Of a stretch of 64,000 bases of DNA, positions 16,112 through 24,564 are shown piece after piece (position 1 is the stretch's first letter; each line of letters opens with the position of its first letter). Source of the DNA: Stenotrophomonas pavanii (GTDB lineage: Bacteria > Pseudomonadota > Gammaproteobacteria > Xanthomonadales > Xanthomonadaceae); NCBI RefSeq assembly GCF_900101175.1, contig NZ_FNFQ01000011.1:114736-178735 (forward strand). The letters run 5' to 3'. The position numbers and the translations under genes were made by a program. The notes under the pieces were generated by a model. The model worked only from the letters and a program-made list of their open reading frames with translations. It made no database searches and was not told where the DNA came from.

Positions 16112-18132
16112 TGACCCGACTCCCCCTGATCCGCTGGCAGCGTGCGCTGCCGGTGTTGTTCGCCGCCATCCTGCTGCTGGGCAGTAGCGGCTGCGCGATG
16201 GTCACCGTCAAGCAGGTCAAGTCCAGCGAATCGCTGGTCAACAAGCGTGCCGACGTGCTCAATACCGGCAAGCTCAGCCCGGCCGCGCGCGAGACGCTCA
16301 GTGCGGCGGGCCTGGACGAATCGCAATGCGAGAAGGACTTCCTGGTCTGCCGCAGTACGCTGCTGATGACCGATGACCTCAACGTCGAGCAGCGGCTGTC
16401 GGCGCTGTCCGAACTGTGGGTGAAGGCCGCACTGGCGCTGACGCCGAAGAAGACTGCCGCCGGTGATCCACCGATGAGCGACGAGGCGCTGGACGCTTGG
16501 CTGGAGGCCGCGCGCTACGCGTATGCGTACCTGTTCTACAGCGGCCGCTCGCCGTCCGACCGCGCCTTCGAGGACCGGCAGACGCAGGTGCGCGACTACT
16601 ACAACTACGCGGCCGAGAAGGCGGCGGTGGTGCTGTTCGTGCGCGCGCGTGCAGCGGCACTGGCGGGCGAGGACTACACGAAGCCGATCTCGGTCGGCAG
16701 CTGGTCGCTGGCCTCCAACTACCAGCAGTTGAACCTGAAGAGCATTCCCGCGCAGCTGGTGCCGGCCGGTACGGTCAGTTTCGTCGGCCTGCGCAGTACC
16801 TATCGCCGCGATGGCTTCGGTGCCGAGCTGGTGATGGTGATGGACCCGCCCAAGCTGGTCGCGCCGGTGATCGCGGGCGATGGGCCGAAGGCGGAAACGG
16901 CGGCGGATGCTGACGACAACGAGCGCCGCGGGCGCCGCCATCGGCATGACGATTCGGTACCGGAATTCAGCGAGATGTCCTCGATCAACGTCACCGCGCT
17001 GCTGCGTTTCGAGGGCAGCAGCCTGGACGATGTGATGCGCACGCGCCGGGTCGAGCTGGATGCGTATTCGCCGGAAGCCACCGAGCGCATCAGCCTGCAC
17101 GGCGAACAGGTGCCGCTGGCGGGCAACTTCACCGCCGCCTACGGCCTGTGGCTGGCACAGAGCGGCTTCGCCCGGCAGTCGCTGCGCACCCTGTTCGGCA
17201 TGAGTGAAGGCATCGGCGAGCCGCACATCTACCTGATGCAGCCGTGGGATCCGAACCGTCGCATCATCTTCATGCTGCACGGCCTGGCCAGCAGCCCGGA
17301 AGCCTGGGTGAACCTGGCCAACGAGATCATGGGCGACCCCGAGCTGCGCCAGCAGTTCCAGGTGTGGCAGGTCTATTACCCGACCAACGCGCCGATTGCC
17401 TTGAACCGCTACGAGATCGCCAACGCGTTCAACGATACCCTCAAGCACTTTGACCCCAACGGCAGCACGCGTGCATCGAAGGACATGGTCTACATCGGCC
17501 ACAGCATGGGTGGCGTGCTGGCGCGCCTGCTGGTCAGCGATTCGGGCGACGTGCTGTGGAACGACCTGCTGGCCAACTATGACCTGAAGGGCGAGCGCCT
17601 CAAGCGCGTCCAGAACAAGCTGGGGCCGCTGCTGCACTTCAAGGCGCAGCCGAACGTGGAGCGTGCGATCTTCATCGCCGCCCCGCACCAGGGTACGGAC
17701 ATCGCCGGCAACAAGGTCGGGCGCCTGCTGGGCCGGCTGGTGCGCCTGCCGCTGACCATCCTTGGCAAATTCGAAGATGTGTTCCTGGCATTGGCGCAGG
17801 CCGAGCAACAGGAGGACGGCACCGCCAAGCCGAAGATTCCCAACAGCATCGACAACCTCAAGGCCAGCGATCCGTTCGTGAAGGCCGCCGCACAGCTGCC
17901 GATCGAAACGGGCCTGAAGTACCACTCGATCATCGCCCAGCGCAAGCCGGAGCTGCCGGTGGAGAAGTCCGATGACGGGCTGGTGCCGTACTGGAGCGCG
18001 CACCTGCCGGGCGCGCTGTCGGAGAAGGTGATCATTTCCGGCCACAGCGTGCAGGAGACCCCGCAGGCCGTGCTGGAAGTGCGCCGCATCCTGCACCGGG
18101 ACATCGATGACGTGGGGAGCGGCACCCGGTAA
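16111..18132 (+). CDS. Lipoprotein alpha/beta-hydrolase (lipase-like)
   Basis: This 673-residue protein starts with a lipoprotein signal (VLFAAILLLGSSGC, acylated Cys at residue 28). The N-terminal half is helical and not recognisable. The C-terminal half is an alpha/beta hydrolase: oxyanion segment FMLHGLASSPEAW, nucleophile elbow YIGHSMGGV with Ser465, then a late His in ISGHSVQE. Asp of SDDGLVPYWS is a plausible triad acid. A polar basic insert (NERRGRRHRHDD) lies near residue 270. It is coupled to the DUF4105 gene by a one-base overlap, which suggests joint work at the envelope. Lipid or ester hydrolysis is inferred from the fold. Confidence 0.8.
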   Translation: MTRLPLIRWQRALPVLFAAILLLGSSGCAMVTVKQVKSSESLVNKRADVLNTGKLSPAARETLSAAGLDESQCEKDFLVCRSTLLMTDDLNVEQRLSALSELWVKAALALTPKKTAAGDPPMSDEALDAWLEAARYAYAYLFYSGRSPSDRAFEDRQTQVRDYYNYAAEKAAVVLFVRARAAALAGEDYTKPISVGSWSLASNYQQLNLKSIPAQLVPAGTVSFVGLRSTYRRDGFGAELVMVMDPPKLVAPVIAGDGPKAETAADADDNERRGRRHRHDDSVPEFSEMSSINVTALLRFEGSSLDDVMRTRRVELDAYSPEATERISLHGEQVPLAGNFTAAYGLWLAQSGFARQSLRTLFGMSEGIGEPHIYLMQPWDPNRRIIFMLHGLASSPEAWVNLANEIMGDPELRQQFQVWQVYYPTNAPIALNRYEIANAFNDTLKHFDPNGSTRASKDMVYIGHSMGGVLARLLVSDSGDVLWNDLLANYDLKGERLKRVQNKLGPLLHFKAQPNVERAIFIAAPHQGTDIAGNKVGRLLGRLVRLPLTILGKFEDVFLALAQAEQQEDGTAKPKIPNSIDNLKASDPFVKAAAQLPIETGLKYHSIIAQRKPELPVEKSDDGLVPYWSAHLPGALSEKVIISGHSVQETPQAVLEVRRILHRDIDDVGSGTR

Positions 18133-18178
18133 TGGCGGCCGTTGGCCGTCAATCCCGGGGAACTCCTCTGCACATGGA

Positions 18179-18206
18179 GGTTGCCGGCCAGCGGCCGGCA
18201 CTGCCG
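18179..18206. repeat. SMAG/REP palindrome
   Basis: GGTTGCCGGCCAGC followed by GGCCGGCACTGCCG, with a GCCGGCC/GGCCGGC stem. It sits between two convergent genes, the usual place for these S. maltophilia elements, where they can stabilise or end transcripts. The expected terminal CTAC is CTGC here. Confidence 0.75.
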
Positions 18207-18218
18207 TAAAGCGGGTGC

Positions 18219-19589
18219 CTACACCCGCCGCGCGATCACTGCGGCCATCACCGCCAGGCCGAAGGTGATGGCCAGGCACAGCAGGTAACCGGTGTGCGGC
18301 GCACTGTCCACGAACAGGGCGAACAGTGCACCGGAGGCCGCCAGCGCGGTGGCCACCGACAGGGCCTCGCTCAGCTGCAGCGCAGAGGTATTGGCGCCCT
18401 GCTCATGCGGCGCCGACAGCGACAGGGTCAGCACTGACAGGCTGGCGTAGATCATGCCCATGCCGAAGCCCGTCATCGCCCAGCCGACCAGCGACACCGG
18501 CAGCGGCACCGCGCTGAACAGTACCGCCAGTGTTGCGGCAATGCCCACGGTCATCATCGCCGTGCCAGCGCGCAGCAGCTGTTGGCGTGACCAGCCGCGC
18601 TGCTGGTGACCCTGCAGCCATGAGCCAGCGAACCAGCCCAGGGCGCCCAGGCTGAGCACCGCACCGGCCCAACTCGGAGAGAGCCCGCGCTCGCGCTGCA
18701 GCAGCAGGGGCAGATAGGCCTCGCAGGCGAAGAACGCCGCCGCCGCAATGCCACGCAGCGCGATCACGCTGGGCAGCCCGCGGCGCAGGGTCAACGTTCC
18801 GGCCGGCAGCAACCGATGCACGCAGAACAGCAGCGCCAGCATCGCCACGCCGATGCAGAGCAGGGCGGCCAGGCCCTGCTGCTGTCCTCCGACGTAGAGC
18901 AGCAACGCCGCCAGCGACGCGCCACTGGCCCAGCGCACCACGTTGCCGCGCCCGGCGTCGTTGCCCGCGCCACCGGTGGCCTGGATGCGGGCCAGTGCCG
19001 GGCGCAGCAGCAGCGCCGCGGGAATCGCCAGCAGCGGTACCGCCAGGAAGACCCAGCGCCAGCCCAGATGCTGCACGATCAGCCCGCTCAGCGCCGGGCC
19101 GACCAGCGACGGCAGCACCCAGCCTGCTGAGAATGCCGCGAACACCTTCGGTTGCAGGTGCTCCGGGTAGCTGCGGCCGACCATCACGTACAGCGAGACC
19201 GAGATCGCGCCCGCGCCCAGGCCCTGCATCAGGCGCCCGGCCACCAGCAGGCCCATGCGCGTGGCCAGGCCGGCCAGCAGCAGGCCGGCCACAAAGCAGG
19301 CCAGCCCGTACCAGAGTGGCCGGGCCGGGCCGTGGCGATCGGCCCAGCGACCGGCCAGGGTCATGCCGATCACGCTGGTGGCCAGGGTGCCGCCGAAAGC
19401 GAGCGCATACAGGCGCAGGCCGTCGAGTGCCTCGGCTACGGTCGGCATCGCGGCTGCGACGGCCAATGCCTCGAAGGCATGCAGCGCGACCAGCGCGACC
19501 ATGCCGAGGGTGGTCGCGCGGTAGCGCGCGGACAGGATCGAAGTATCCGGCGGCAGGCCGGTAGTGGCGGGTGAAAGCGTTGGCGTCAT
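18219..19589 (-). CDS. mfsA: MFS efflux pump MfsA (SoxR-controlled)
   Basis: A 456-residue MFS transporter with about 12-14 hydrophobic segments and the loop motif GRWADRHGPARPLWYG. Start 19589 (MTPTLSP) is chosen because the longer alternative at 19640 falls in the -10 region of the SoxR-type promoter. The gene is divergent from soxR, and a SoxR box lies in its promoter. In S. maltophilia a SoxR-regulated MFS gene beside soxR is known as mfsA and helps resistance to paraquat and other redox cyclers. Family, synteny and operator all agree, so the assignment is strong though not aligned. Confidence 0.85.
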   Translation of the reverse strand: MTPTLSPATTGLPPDTSILSARYRATTLGMVALVALHAFEALAVAAAMPTVAEALDGLRLYALAFGGTLATSVIGMTLAGRWADRHGPARPLWYGLACFVAGLLLAGLATRMGLLVAGRLMQGLGAGAISVSLYVMVGRSYPEHLQPKVFAAFSAGWVLPSLVGPALSGLIVQHLGWRWVFLAVPLLAIPAALLLRPALARIQATGGAGNDAGRGNVVRWASGASLAALLLYVGGQQQGLAALLCIGVAMLALLFCVHRLLPAGTLTLRRGLPSVIALRGIAAAAFFACEAYLPLLLQRERGLSPSWAGAVLSLGALGWFAGSWLQGHQQRGWSRQQLLRAGTAMMTVGIAATLAVLFSAVPLPVSLVGWAMTGFGMGMIYASLSVLTLSLSAPHEQGANTSALQLSEALSVATALAASGALFALFVDSAPHTGYLLCLAITFGLAVMAAVIARRV

Positions 19590-19640
19590 AGGGGGTAGAT
19601 GCGGGCCGCGCTTGTCAACGGGCGGCGAAGACAGCAGCAT

Positions 19641-19666
19641 GACATCTCAACCATAGTTGAGGTCAA
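19641..19666 (-). promoter_or_regulatory. SoxR box and mfsA promoter
   Basis: CTCAA-CCATAG-TTGAG at 19646-19661 is the core of a SoxR palindrome. On the minus strand TTGACC (19666-19661) makes a -35 element, followed by a 19-bp spacer and a weak -10 (CATGCT, 19641-19636). A long 19-bp spacer is the hallmark of MerR-family activated promoters. The site is also only a few bases from the soxR start, so SoxR may repress itself. Confidence 0.8.
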
Positions 19667-19669
19667 GCA

Positions 19670-20104
19670 ATGGCATTCCCGGAGCTCAGCGTAGGCGAAG
19701 TCTCCCAGCGCAGTGGCGTGGCCGTGTCCGCGCTGCATTTCTACGAGCGCAAGGGGCTGATCAGCAGCCTGCGTACCTCGGGCAACCAGCGCCGTTACAG
19801 CCGCGATGTGCTGCGGCGCCTGGCGGTGATCCGCGTGGCGCAGCGTGTCGGCATGCCACTGGAAGCGGTCGGTCGGGCCTTCGAGAGCCTGCCCGAAGGG
19901 CGCGCGCCGACCAAGGCCGACTGGGCCAGGCTGTCCGCGCGCTGGCGCACCGAGCTGGAGGAGCGCATCCACATGCTGCAGCGGCTGCGCGATGAACTGA
20001 CAGGCTGCATCGGCTGTGGCTGCCTGTCGCTGCAGCGCTGCCGTCTGGCCAACCCCGGCGATGTCCTCGGCGAACGCGGCGATGGCCCGATGCGCTGGGA
20101 ATGA
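19670..20104 (+). CDS. soxR: Redox-sensing regulator SoxR
   Basis: A 144-residue MerR-family protein with the [28 protein letters not shown], a dimerisation helix, and the [2Fe-2S] ligand motif [12 protein letters not shown] (C-x2-C-x-C-x5-C). That motif is diagnostic of SoxR, which is activated by oxidation of the cluster by redox-cycling compounds. No soxS is present, as expected outside enterics; SoxR acts directly on targets. The divergent mfsA carries a SoxR box. The stop overlaps the first base of the long inverted repeat at 20104. Confidence 0.95.
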   Translation: MAFPELSVGEVSQRSGVAVSALHFYERKGLISSLRTSGNQRRYSRDVLRRLAVIRVAQRVGMPLEAVGRAFESLPEGRAPTKADWARLSARWRTELEERIHMLQRLRDELTGCIGCGCLSLQRCRLANPGDVLGERGDGPMRWE

Positions 20105-20171
20105 AAAAAGGGGACGGAGGGGATTAAGTCGCAAGTGCACAAACGACTTAATCCCCTCCGTCCCCTTTTTT
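20104..20171. terminator. 28-bp perfect inverted repeat between convergent genes (second copy)
   Basis: Arms 20104-20131 and 20144-20171 are perfectly complementary around a 12-nt loop. The arm (AAAAAAGGGGACGGAGGGG...) is the same as at 11685-11760, but the loop differs in length and sequence. It separates soxR from the convergent SDR gene and offers A/T tracts on both sides, so it should act as a bidirectional terminator. Confidence 0.8.
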
Positions 20172-20172
20172 C

Positions 20173-20775
20173 TTACCAGACCGTGAGGGTCTCTCCGCTC
20201 TGGATGCCTTCCACCGCGCGCTGGAAGGCCAGCGCCGCGCGCTGCGCGCTGACCGCTTCGAAACCGGGGAAGTAGGGACCGTAGGCCGCCATCGATTCGA
20301 TCAGCACGTTCGGGCTGACCACGTTGATGCGCAGGCCGCGCGGCAGCAGTTCCAAAGCGGCGGCGCGCACGAAGCCCTCCAGCGCGGCATTGACCGACGT
20401 GGCGTTGACGCCATCGCGGATGGGCTGGGCGCTGACGATGCCGCTGGTCAGCGTGATCGAGCCGCCGGCGTTGAGGTGATGCTGGGCGGCCAGTGCCAGC
20501 CGCACCTGGCCCAGCAACTTGTCCTGCAGGCCGACGTTGAACTGGGCCGGGGTCATTTCCTGCAGCGGCCCGAAATGCAGCGTGCCTGCGGTCGAGATCA
20601 CCGCATCGACCGCGCCGGTACGCGCGAACAGTTCGGCGACGCTCGCATCATCGGTCAGGTCCACGCGCAGCTCACCACTGTGGCGGCCGGCAGCGAGGAT
20701 CTGGTGTTGCTGGCCGAGCTGGCGGGCGACCGCCTTGCCGAGGGTGCCGCTGGCACCGACGAGGAGGATCTTCAT
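20173..20775 (-). CDS. Short-chain dehydrogenase-like protein (atypical active site)
   Basis: A 200-residue Rossmann protein with the nucleotide-binding motif LLVGASGTLG at residues 4-13, then DAVISTAGTLHFGP and SITLTSGI. The region where YxxxK should stand reads GVNATSVNAALEGFVRAAALELL, with no Tyr or Lys. It is therefore an atypical SDR that may bind NAD(P) without normal catalysis. Similar short proteins are often annotated simply as SDR family. It is divergent from a LysR regulator 98 bp away, its probable controller. Function unknown. Confidence 0.75.
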   Translation of the reverse strand: MKILLVGASGTLGKAVARQLGQQHQILAAGRHSGELRVDLTDDASVAELFARTGAVDAVISTAGTLHFGPLQEMTPAQFNVGLQDKLLGQVRLALAAQHHLNAGGSITLTSGIVSAQPIRDGVNATSVNAALEGFVRAAALELLPRGLRINVVSPNVLIESMAAYGPYFPGFEAVSAQRAALAFQRAVEGIQSGETLTVW

Positions 20776-20873
20776 GGTCGTTCCTTGCGTGAGGGAGTGA
20801 GCGCAGTCTGCGCCGTCACAAGCGGGTTAGGTAAGCGGCGTATGCTTTGCAGATTCCTAACCGTGGATTAGCA

Positions 20874-21749
20874 ATGGATACCCTTCGCTGCATGCAGGCC
20901 TTCGTCGCGGTTGCCGAGCGCGGCAGCTTTGCCGCTGCCGCCGAACAGCTGCAGGTGTCGGCGGTGATGGTCGGCAAGTACATCCAGCAGCTGGAGGCGC
21001 ACCTGGGCACCGCCTTGCTGCAACGGAACACCCGGCGCCAGCGCCTGACCGAAGCCGGCAGCGCCTACCTGGCCGGATGCCGGCAGGTGCTGGAGCAGGT
21101 GCAGCAGGCCGAGGCGGACGTGGCCGGGCTGCAGGTGCAGCCGCGCGGCCTGCTGCGGGTCAGCGCGCCGACCACGTGGGGCAGCTGCGTGCTGGCGCCG
21201 GTACTGTCCGGACTGCTGCGTGCGCAGCCGTTGCTGAACGTCGAGCTGGACCTGAGCAACCGCCGCGTGGACCTGATCGAGGACGGCTTCGACGTTGCGA
21301 TCCGGGTCGGGCCGCTGCCGTCGCAGGAGGTGGTGGCGCGTCCACTGCCGCCGTATGCGATGAGCCTGTGCGCCGCGCCGTCCTATCTGCGCAGGCGTGG
21401 TACACCGCGCACGCCGGCGGACCTGGCCGGGCATGACTGCCTGAGCCACCTGGCTTGGCGCGGCGGCCATGGCTGGCAGCTGGCCAATGGCGAACAGGTG
21501 GATTGGGAGGCGCGGCTGACCTGCAACGACGGCTTCGCGCTGCGCGAAGCTGCGGTGGCCGGGGCGGGTCTGGTGCTGCAGCCGACGGCGTTGCTGGCTG
21601 GCGAGATCGCAGCGGGGCGACTGAAGCCGCTGCTGCGCGACTACTTGCCCGAACCGCGGCCGATGCACCTGATCTACCTGCCTGATCGACGCCCGCGCCC
21701 GCGTCTGCAGTGCTTCGTCGATTTCGTCATGGCCACGTTGGGGCCGTGA
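20874..21749 (+). CDS. LysR-family transcriptional regulator
   Basis: A 291-residue LysR protein with HTH MQAFVAVAERGSFAAAAEQLQVSAVMVGKYIQQLEAHLG and effector-domain motifs GFDVAIRVGPLPSQEVV and GAGLVLQPTALLA. ATG 20874 is chosen, since a start at 20847 would add residues outside the domain. It is divergent from the atypical SDR gene. A 7-bp inverted pair, GGTTAGG (20825-20831) and CCTAACC (20856-20862), flanks the start region and could be its binding site. The inducer is unknown. Confidence 0.85.
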   Translation: MDTLRCMQAFVAVAERGSFAAAAEQLQVSAVMVGKYIQQLEAHLGTALLQRNTRRQRLTEAGSAYLAGCRQVLEQVQQAEADVAGLQVQPRGLLRVSAPTTWGSCVLAPVLSGLLRAQPLLNVELDLSNRRVDLIEDGFDVAIRVGPLPSQEVVARPLPPYAMSLCAAPSYLRRRGTPRTPADLAGHDCLSHLAWRGGHGWQLANGEQVDWEARLTCNDGFALREAAVAGAGLVLQPTALLAGEIAAGRLKPLLRDYLPEPRPMHLIYLPDRRPRPRLQCFVDFVMATLGP

Positions 21750-21777
21750 TCATCGGGGCAGGTGGGGTGGCAGCTGG

Positions 21778-21816
21778 AGTCAGATCCCTTTCCCTCGGCC
21801 AAGGGGTCTGGCCCCA
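21778..21816. repeat. GTCAGATCCC-type imperfect palindrome
   Basis: AGTCAGATCCCTTTCC pairs imperfectly with CAAGGGGTCTGGCCCC. This is a second repeat family in the window (others at 33950, 33996, 35557 and 48146), built on GGGGTCNGA(G/T)CCC. It separates a LysR gene from the convergent proC. Confidence 0.6.
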
Positions 21817-21822
21817 GGGCAA

Positions 21823-22644
21823 TCAATCATTCGCTGCAGACAATTCCTGCCCGCGTACCTGCGCGGCGCGCAGTGCCTTGTCCACCAGCGCTTCGAACCC
21901 CCCCGCCTGGAAGCGCTCGATCGCGGCCTGGGTGGTGCCGTTCGGCGAGGTCACGCGGCGACGAAGCTCGGCCGGGCTTTCGCCGGCTTCATCCAGCATC
22001 CGCGAGGCGCCCAACAGGGTCTGCACCACCAGCGTGCGTGCGGCGTCGGCGGGCAAGCCCTGGGCGATACCCGCCGCTTCCATCGCTTCGGCCAGCAGGA
22101 ACACATAGGCCGGTCCGCTGCCGGACACGGCGGTCACCGAATCCATCAGCGCCTCACGATCGATCCACACGGTGCGGCCGGCACTGGCCAGCACCTGTTC
22201 GGCCTGCGCGTGCTGATGCGCATCCACCGACGGCGTGGCGTACAGGCCGGTCACACCGGCGCCGAGCAGGGCCGGCGTATTGGGCATTGCCCGCACCACC
22301 GGCAGGTTGCCACCCAGCCACCGCTCCAGCTGCGCACTGGTGATGCCGGCGGCGATCGACACCACCAGCGGCCGGTTCGCCTGGGCCAGCGCCTGCAGCG
22401 ACTGGCAGACCTCGCGCAGTACCTGCGGCTTCACCGCCAGCAGCCAGGTGCCGCCCTGCGCGGCCGCATCGATTGCGTTGTCGTGCACCTGCACGCCAAA
22501 GTCGGCAGCCAGCGACTCGCGCAGGGCGGCCACCGGTTCGGCCACATGGATGTGCGCGGCCGGCACGCCCTGGCGGATCAGGCCGGCGATCAGGCTGCGC
22601 GCCATGTTGCCGCCGCCGATGAAGGTGATGGAATCAGCTGCCAT
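21823..22644 (-). CDS. proC: Pyrroline-5-carboxylate reductase
   Basis: A 273-residue enzyme that reduces pyrroline-5-carboxylate to proline with NAD(P)H, the last step of proline synthesis. It shows the Rossmann motif ITFIGGGNMARSLIAGL, the GTWLLAVKPQVL segment, and the ProC signature in the C-terminal half (VTAVSGSGPAYVFLLAEAMEAAGIAQGLPADAAR). ATG 22644 starts directly at the domain. It forms a unit with yggS, 18 bp upstream; the proC-yggS pairing next to pilT is widespread in gammaproteobacteria. Length is normal. Confidence 0.95.
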   Translation of the reverse strand: MAADSITFIGGGNMARSLIAGLIRQGVPAAHIHVAEPVAALRESLAADFGVQVHDNAIDAAAQGGTWLLAVKPQVLREVCQSLQALAQANRPLVVSIAAGITSAQLERWLGGNLPVVRAMPNTPALLGAGVTGLYATPSVDAHQHAQAEQVLASAGRTVWIDREALMDSVTAVSGSGPAYVFLLAEAMEAAGIAQGLPADAARTLVVQTLLGASRMLDEAGESPAELRRRVTSPNGTTQAAIERFQAGGFEALVDKALRAAQVRGQELSAAND

Positions 22645-22662
22645 GGAACTCTCCTTGCAAGA

Positions 22663-23340
22663 TCAGGCCGGGCGCGGGCGCGCGCCGAACAGGGCGGTGC
22701 CGATGCGCACCAGGGTGGCGCCCTCGGCGATGGCGTCGGCGTAGTCGCTGCTCATGCCCATCGACAGCGTGTCGACCTGCGCGTGCTGGGCGGCCAGTGA
22801 GTGGAAAAGTGTGCGCATGCGCACGAATGCATCGCGGCGACGCTCGGCCTCGGGCCATGGCGCGGGAATCGCCATCAGGCCACGCAGGCGCAGGCGGGGC
22901 TCAGCGGCAATCGCGGCGGCCAATGCCTCGACGTCCTCCGGCGCACAGCCGTGCTTGCTGGATTCGTCGTCGATGTTGACCTGGATCAGCACGTTCAGCG
23001 GGCCGCGTGCGGCCGGGCGATGGCGCGCCAGCGCAGCCACCAGCTTGGGCCGGTCCACGCTCTGCACCCAGTCGAAATGGCTGGCCACGGCCTCGGCCTT
23101 GTTCGACTGCAGGTGCCCGATCAGGTGCCACTCCAGCGCCAGGTGCTGCAGCGCCTGCATCTTCGCCAGCGCTTCCTGCACATAGTTCTCGCCGAAGGCC
23201 TGCTGGCCCTGCGCGGCCAGCGCGGCCACGGCCTCGGCCGGTTGGGTCTTGGAAACCGCCAGCAGGCGCGGATCAGGCCGGCCGGCCGCCTCGGCGGCGG
23301 CATGCAAGTTGCTCAGGATCTGGGGCAGGGGAGTGGCCAC
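22663..23340 (-). CDS. yggS: PLP homeostasis protein (YggS/PLPBP)
   Basis: A 225-residue single-domain PLP-binding protein. The PLP lysine lies in LLAVSKTQPAE (Lys31), followed by FGENYVQEALAKM, WHLIGHLQSNKA and the C-terminal MGMSSDYADAIAEGATLVRIG. These are the conserved blocks of the YggS/PROSC family, which buffers free PLP and affects amino-acid and keto-acid balance without known enzyme activity. It is the first gene of the yggS-proC unit and divergent from pilT, 87 bp away. Confidence 0.95.
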   Translation of the reverse strand: MATPLPQILSNLHAAAEAAGRPDPRLLAVSKTQPAEAVAALAAQGQQAFGENYVQEALAKMQALQHLALEWHLIGHLQSNKAEAVASHFDWVQSVDRPKLVAALARHRPAARGPLNVLIQVNIDDESSKHGCAPEDVEALAAAIAAEPRLRLRGLMAIPAPWPEAERRRDAFVRMRTLFHSLAAQHAQVDTLSMGMSSDYADAIAEGATLVRIGTALFGARPRPA

Positions 23341-23427
23341 GTAACGCGTTCCGTTGAATCAGGAGGCTATACTGCCGCCCGGGGAAAGATCCTTCCAGTC
23401 GAAGCCGTTATTGGGGAGTAGCCGCTC

Positions 23428-24465
23428 ATGGATATCGCCGAACTGCTGGCGTTTTCCGTAAAGAACAAAGCGTCCGACCTGCACCTGTCCGCAGGCCTGC
23501 CGCCGATGATCCGCGTGGACGGCGACGTTCGCCGGATCAATATCCCGGCCCTGGACCACAAGCAGGTCCATGCGCTGGTGTACGACATCATGTCCGACAA
23601 GCAGCGCCGCGATTACGAGGAATTCCTCGAAGTGGACTTCTCCTTCGAGATCCCGTCGCTGGCGCGCTTCCGTGTGAACGCGTTCAACCAGAACCGTGGC
23701 GCCGGTGCGGTGTTCCGTACCATTCCGTCCGAGGTGCTCACCCTCGAGGACCTGGCCTGCCCGCCGCTGTTCCGTGAAGTGATCCAGCAGCCGCAGGGCC
23801 TGATCCTGGTGACCGGTCCGACCGGTTCGGGCAAGTCGACCACGCTGGCGGCGATGATCGACTACATCAACAAGAACGAATACGGCCACATCCTCACCGT
23901 CGAGGATCCGATCGAATTCGTGCACACCTCGCAGAAGTGCCTGATCAACCAGCGCGAAGTGCACCGCGATACGCATGGCTTCAACGAAGCGCTGCGCTCG
24001 GCACTGCGCGAGGACCCGGACATCATCCTGGTCGGCGAACTTCGTGACCTGGAAACCATCCGCCTGGCACTGACCGCCGCGGAAACCGGCCACCTGGTGT
24101 TCGGCACCCTGCACACCAGCTCGGCGGCCAAGACCATCGACCGCATCATCGACGTGTTCCCGGCCGGCGAAAAGCCGATGGTGCGCTCGATGCTGTCCGA
24201 GTCGCTGCGTGCGGTGATCTCGCAGGCGCTGCTGAAGAAGGTTGGCGGCGGTCGTACCGCAGCGTGGGAAATCATGGTCGGCACCCCGGCCATCCGCAAC
24301 CTGATCCGCGAGGACAAGGTGGCGCAGATGTACTCGGCCATCCAGACCGGCCAGCAGTACGGCATGATGACCCTGGACCAGCATCTGCAGGACCTGGTCA
24401 AGCGCAGCCTGATCACCCGCAACCAGGCCCGCGAGTACGCCAAGGACAAGCGCCTGTTCGAGTAA
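23428..24465 (+). CDS. pilT: Type IV pilus retraction ATPase PilT
   Basis: A 345-residue hexameric ATPase that powers pilus retraction and so twitching motility, adhesion and DNA uptake. An N-terminal PAS-like domain is followed by the RecA-like domain: Walker A GPTGSGKST near residue 130, Asp box ILTVEDPIEFVH, Walker B IILVGELRDLETIRLA, and His box GHLVFGTLHTSSAAK. The C-terminal AIRNLIREDK motif needed for PilT retraction function is present. It starts a two-gene unit with pilU. Confidence 0.97.
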   Translation: MDIAELLAFSVKNKASDLHLSAGLPPMIRVDGDVRRINIPALDHKQVHALVYDIMSDKQRRDYEEFLEVDFSFEIPSLARFRVNAFNQNRGAGAVFRTIPSEVLTLEDLACPPLFREVIQQPQGLILVTGPTGSGKSTTLAAMIDYINKNEYGHILTVEDPIEFVHTSQKCLINQREVHRDTHGFNEALRSALREDPDIILVGELRDLETIRLALTAAETGHLVFGTLHTSSAAKTIDRIIDVFPAGEKPMVRSMLSESLRAVISQALLKKVGGGRTAAWEIMVGTPAIRNLIREDKVAQMYSAIQTGQQYGMMTLDQHLQDLVKRSLITRNQAREYAKDKRLFE

Positions 24466-24564
24466 GGCGGGACAACCACGGGCGGCGTGCACCAGTGCGG
24501 CGCCGTCCCCGTGCCGTTTCCTCCACCGACCGTTTCCTGGTACATGCCCTCTTGGGAGCCCGCC

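Noticed and set aside
15991..18279. Very long minus-strand open frame opposite the lipoprotein hydrolase
   Set aside because: The translated sequence is a low-complexity His/Arg/Gln shadow; the plus strand has a lipobox and hydrolase motifs.
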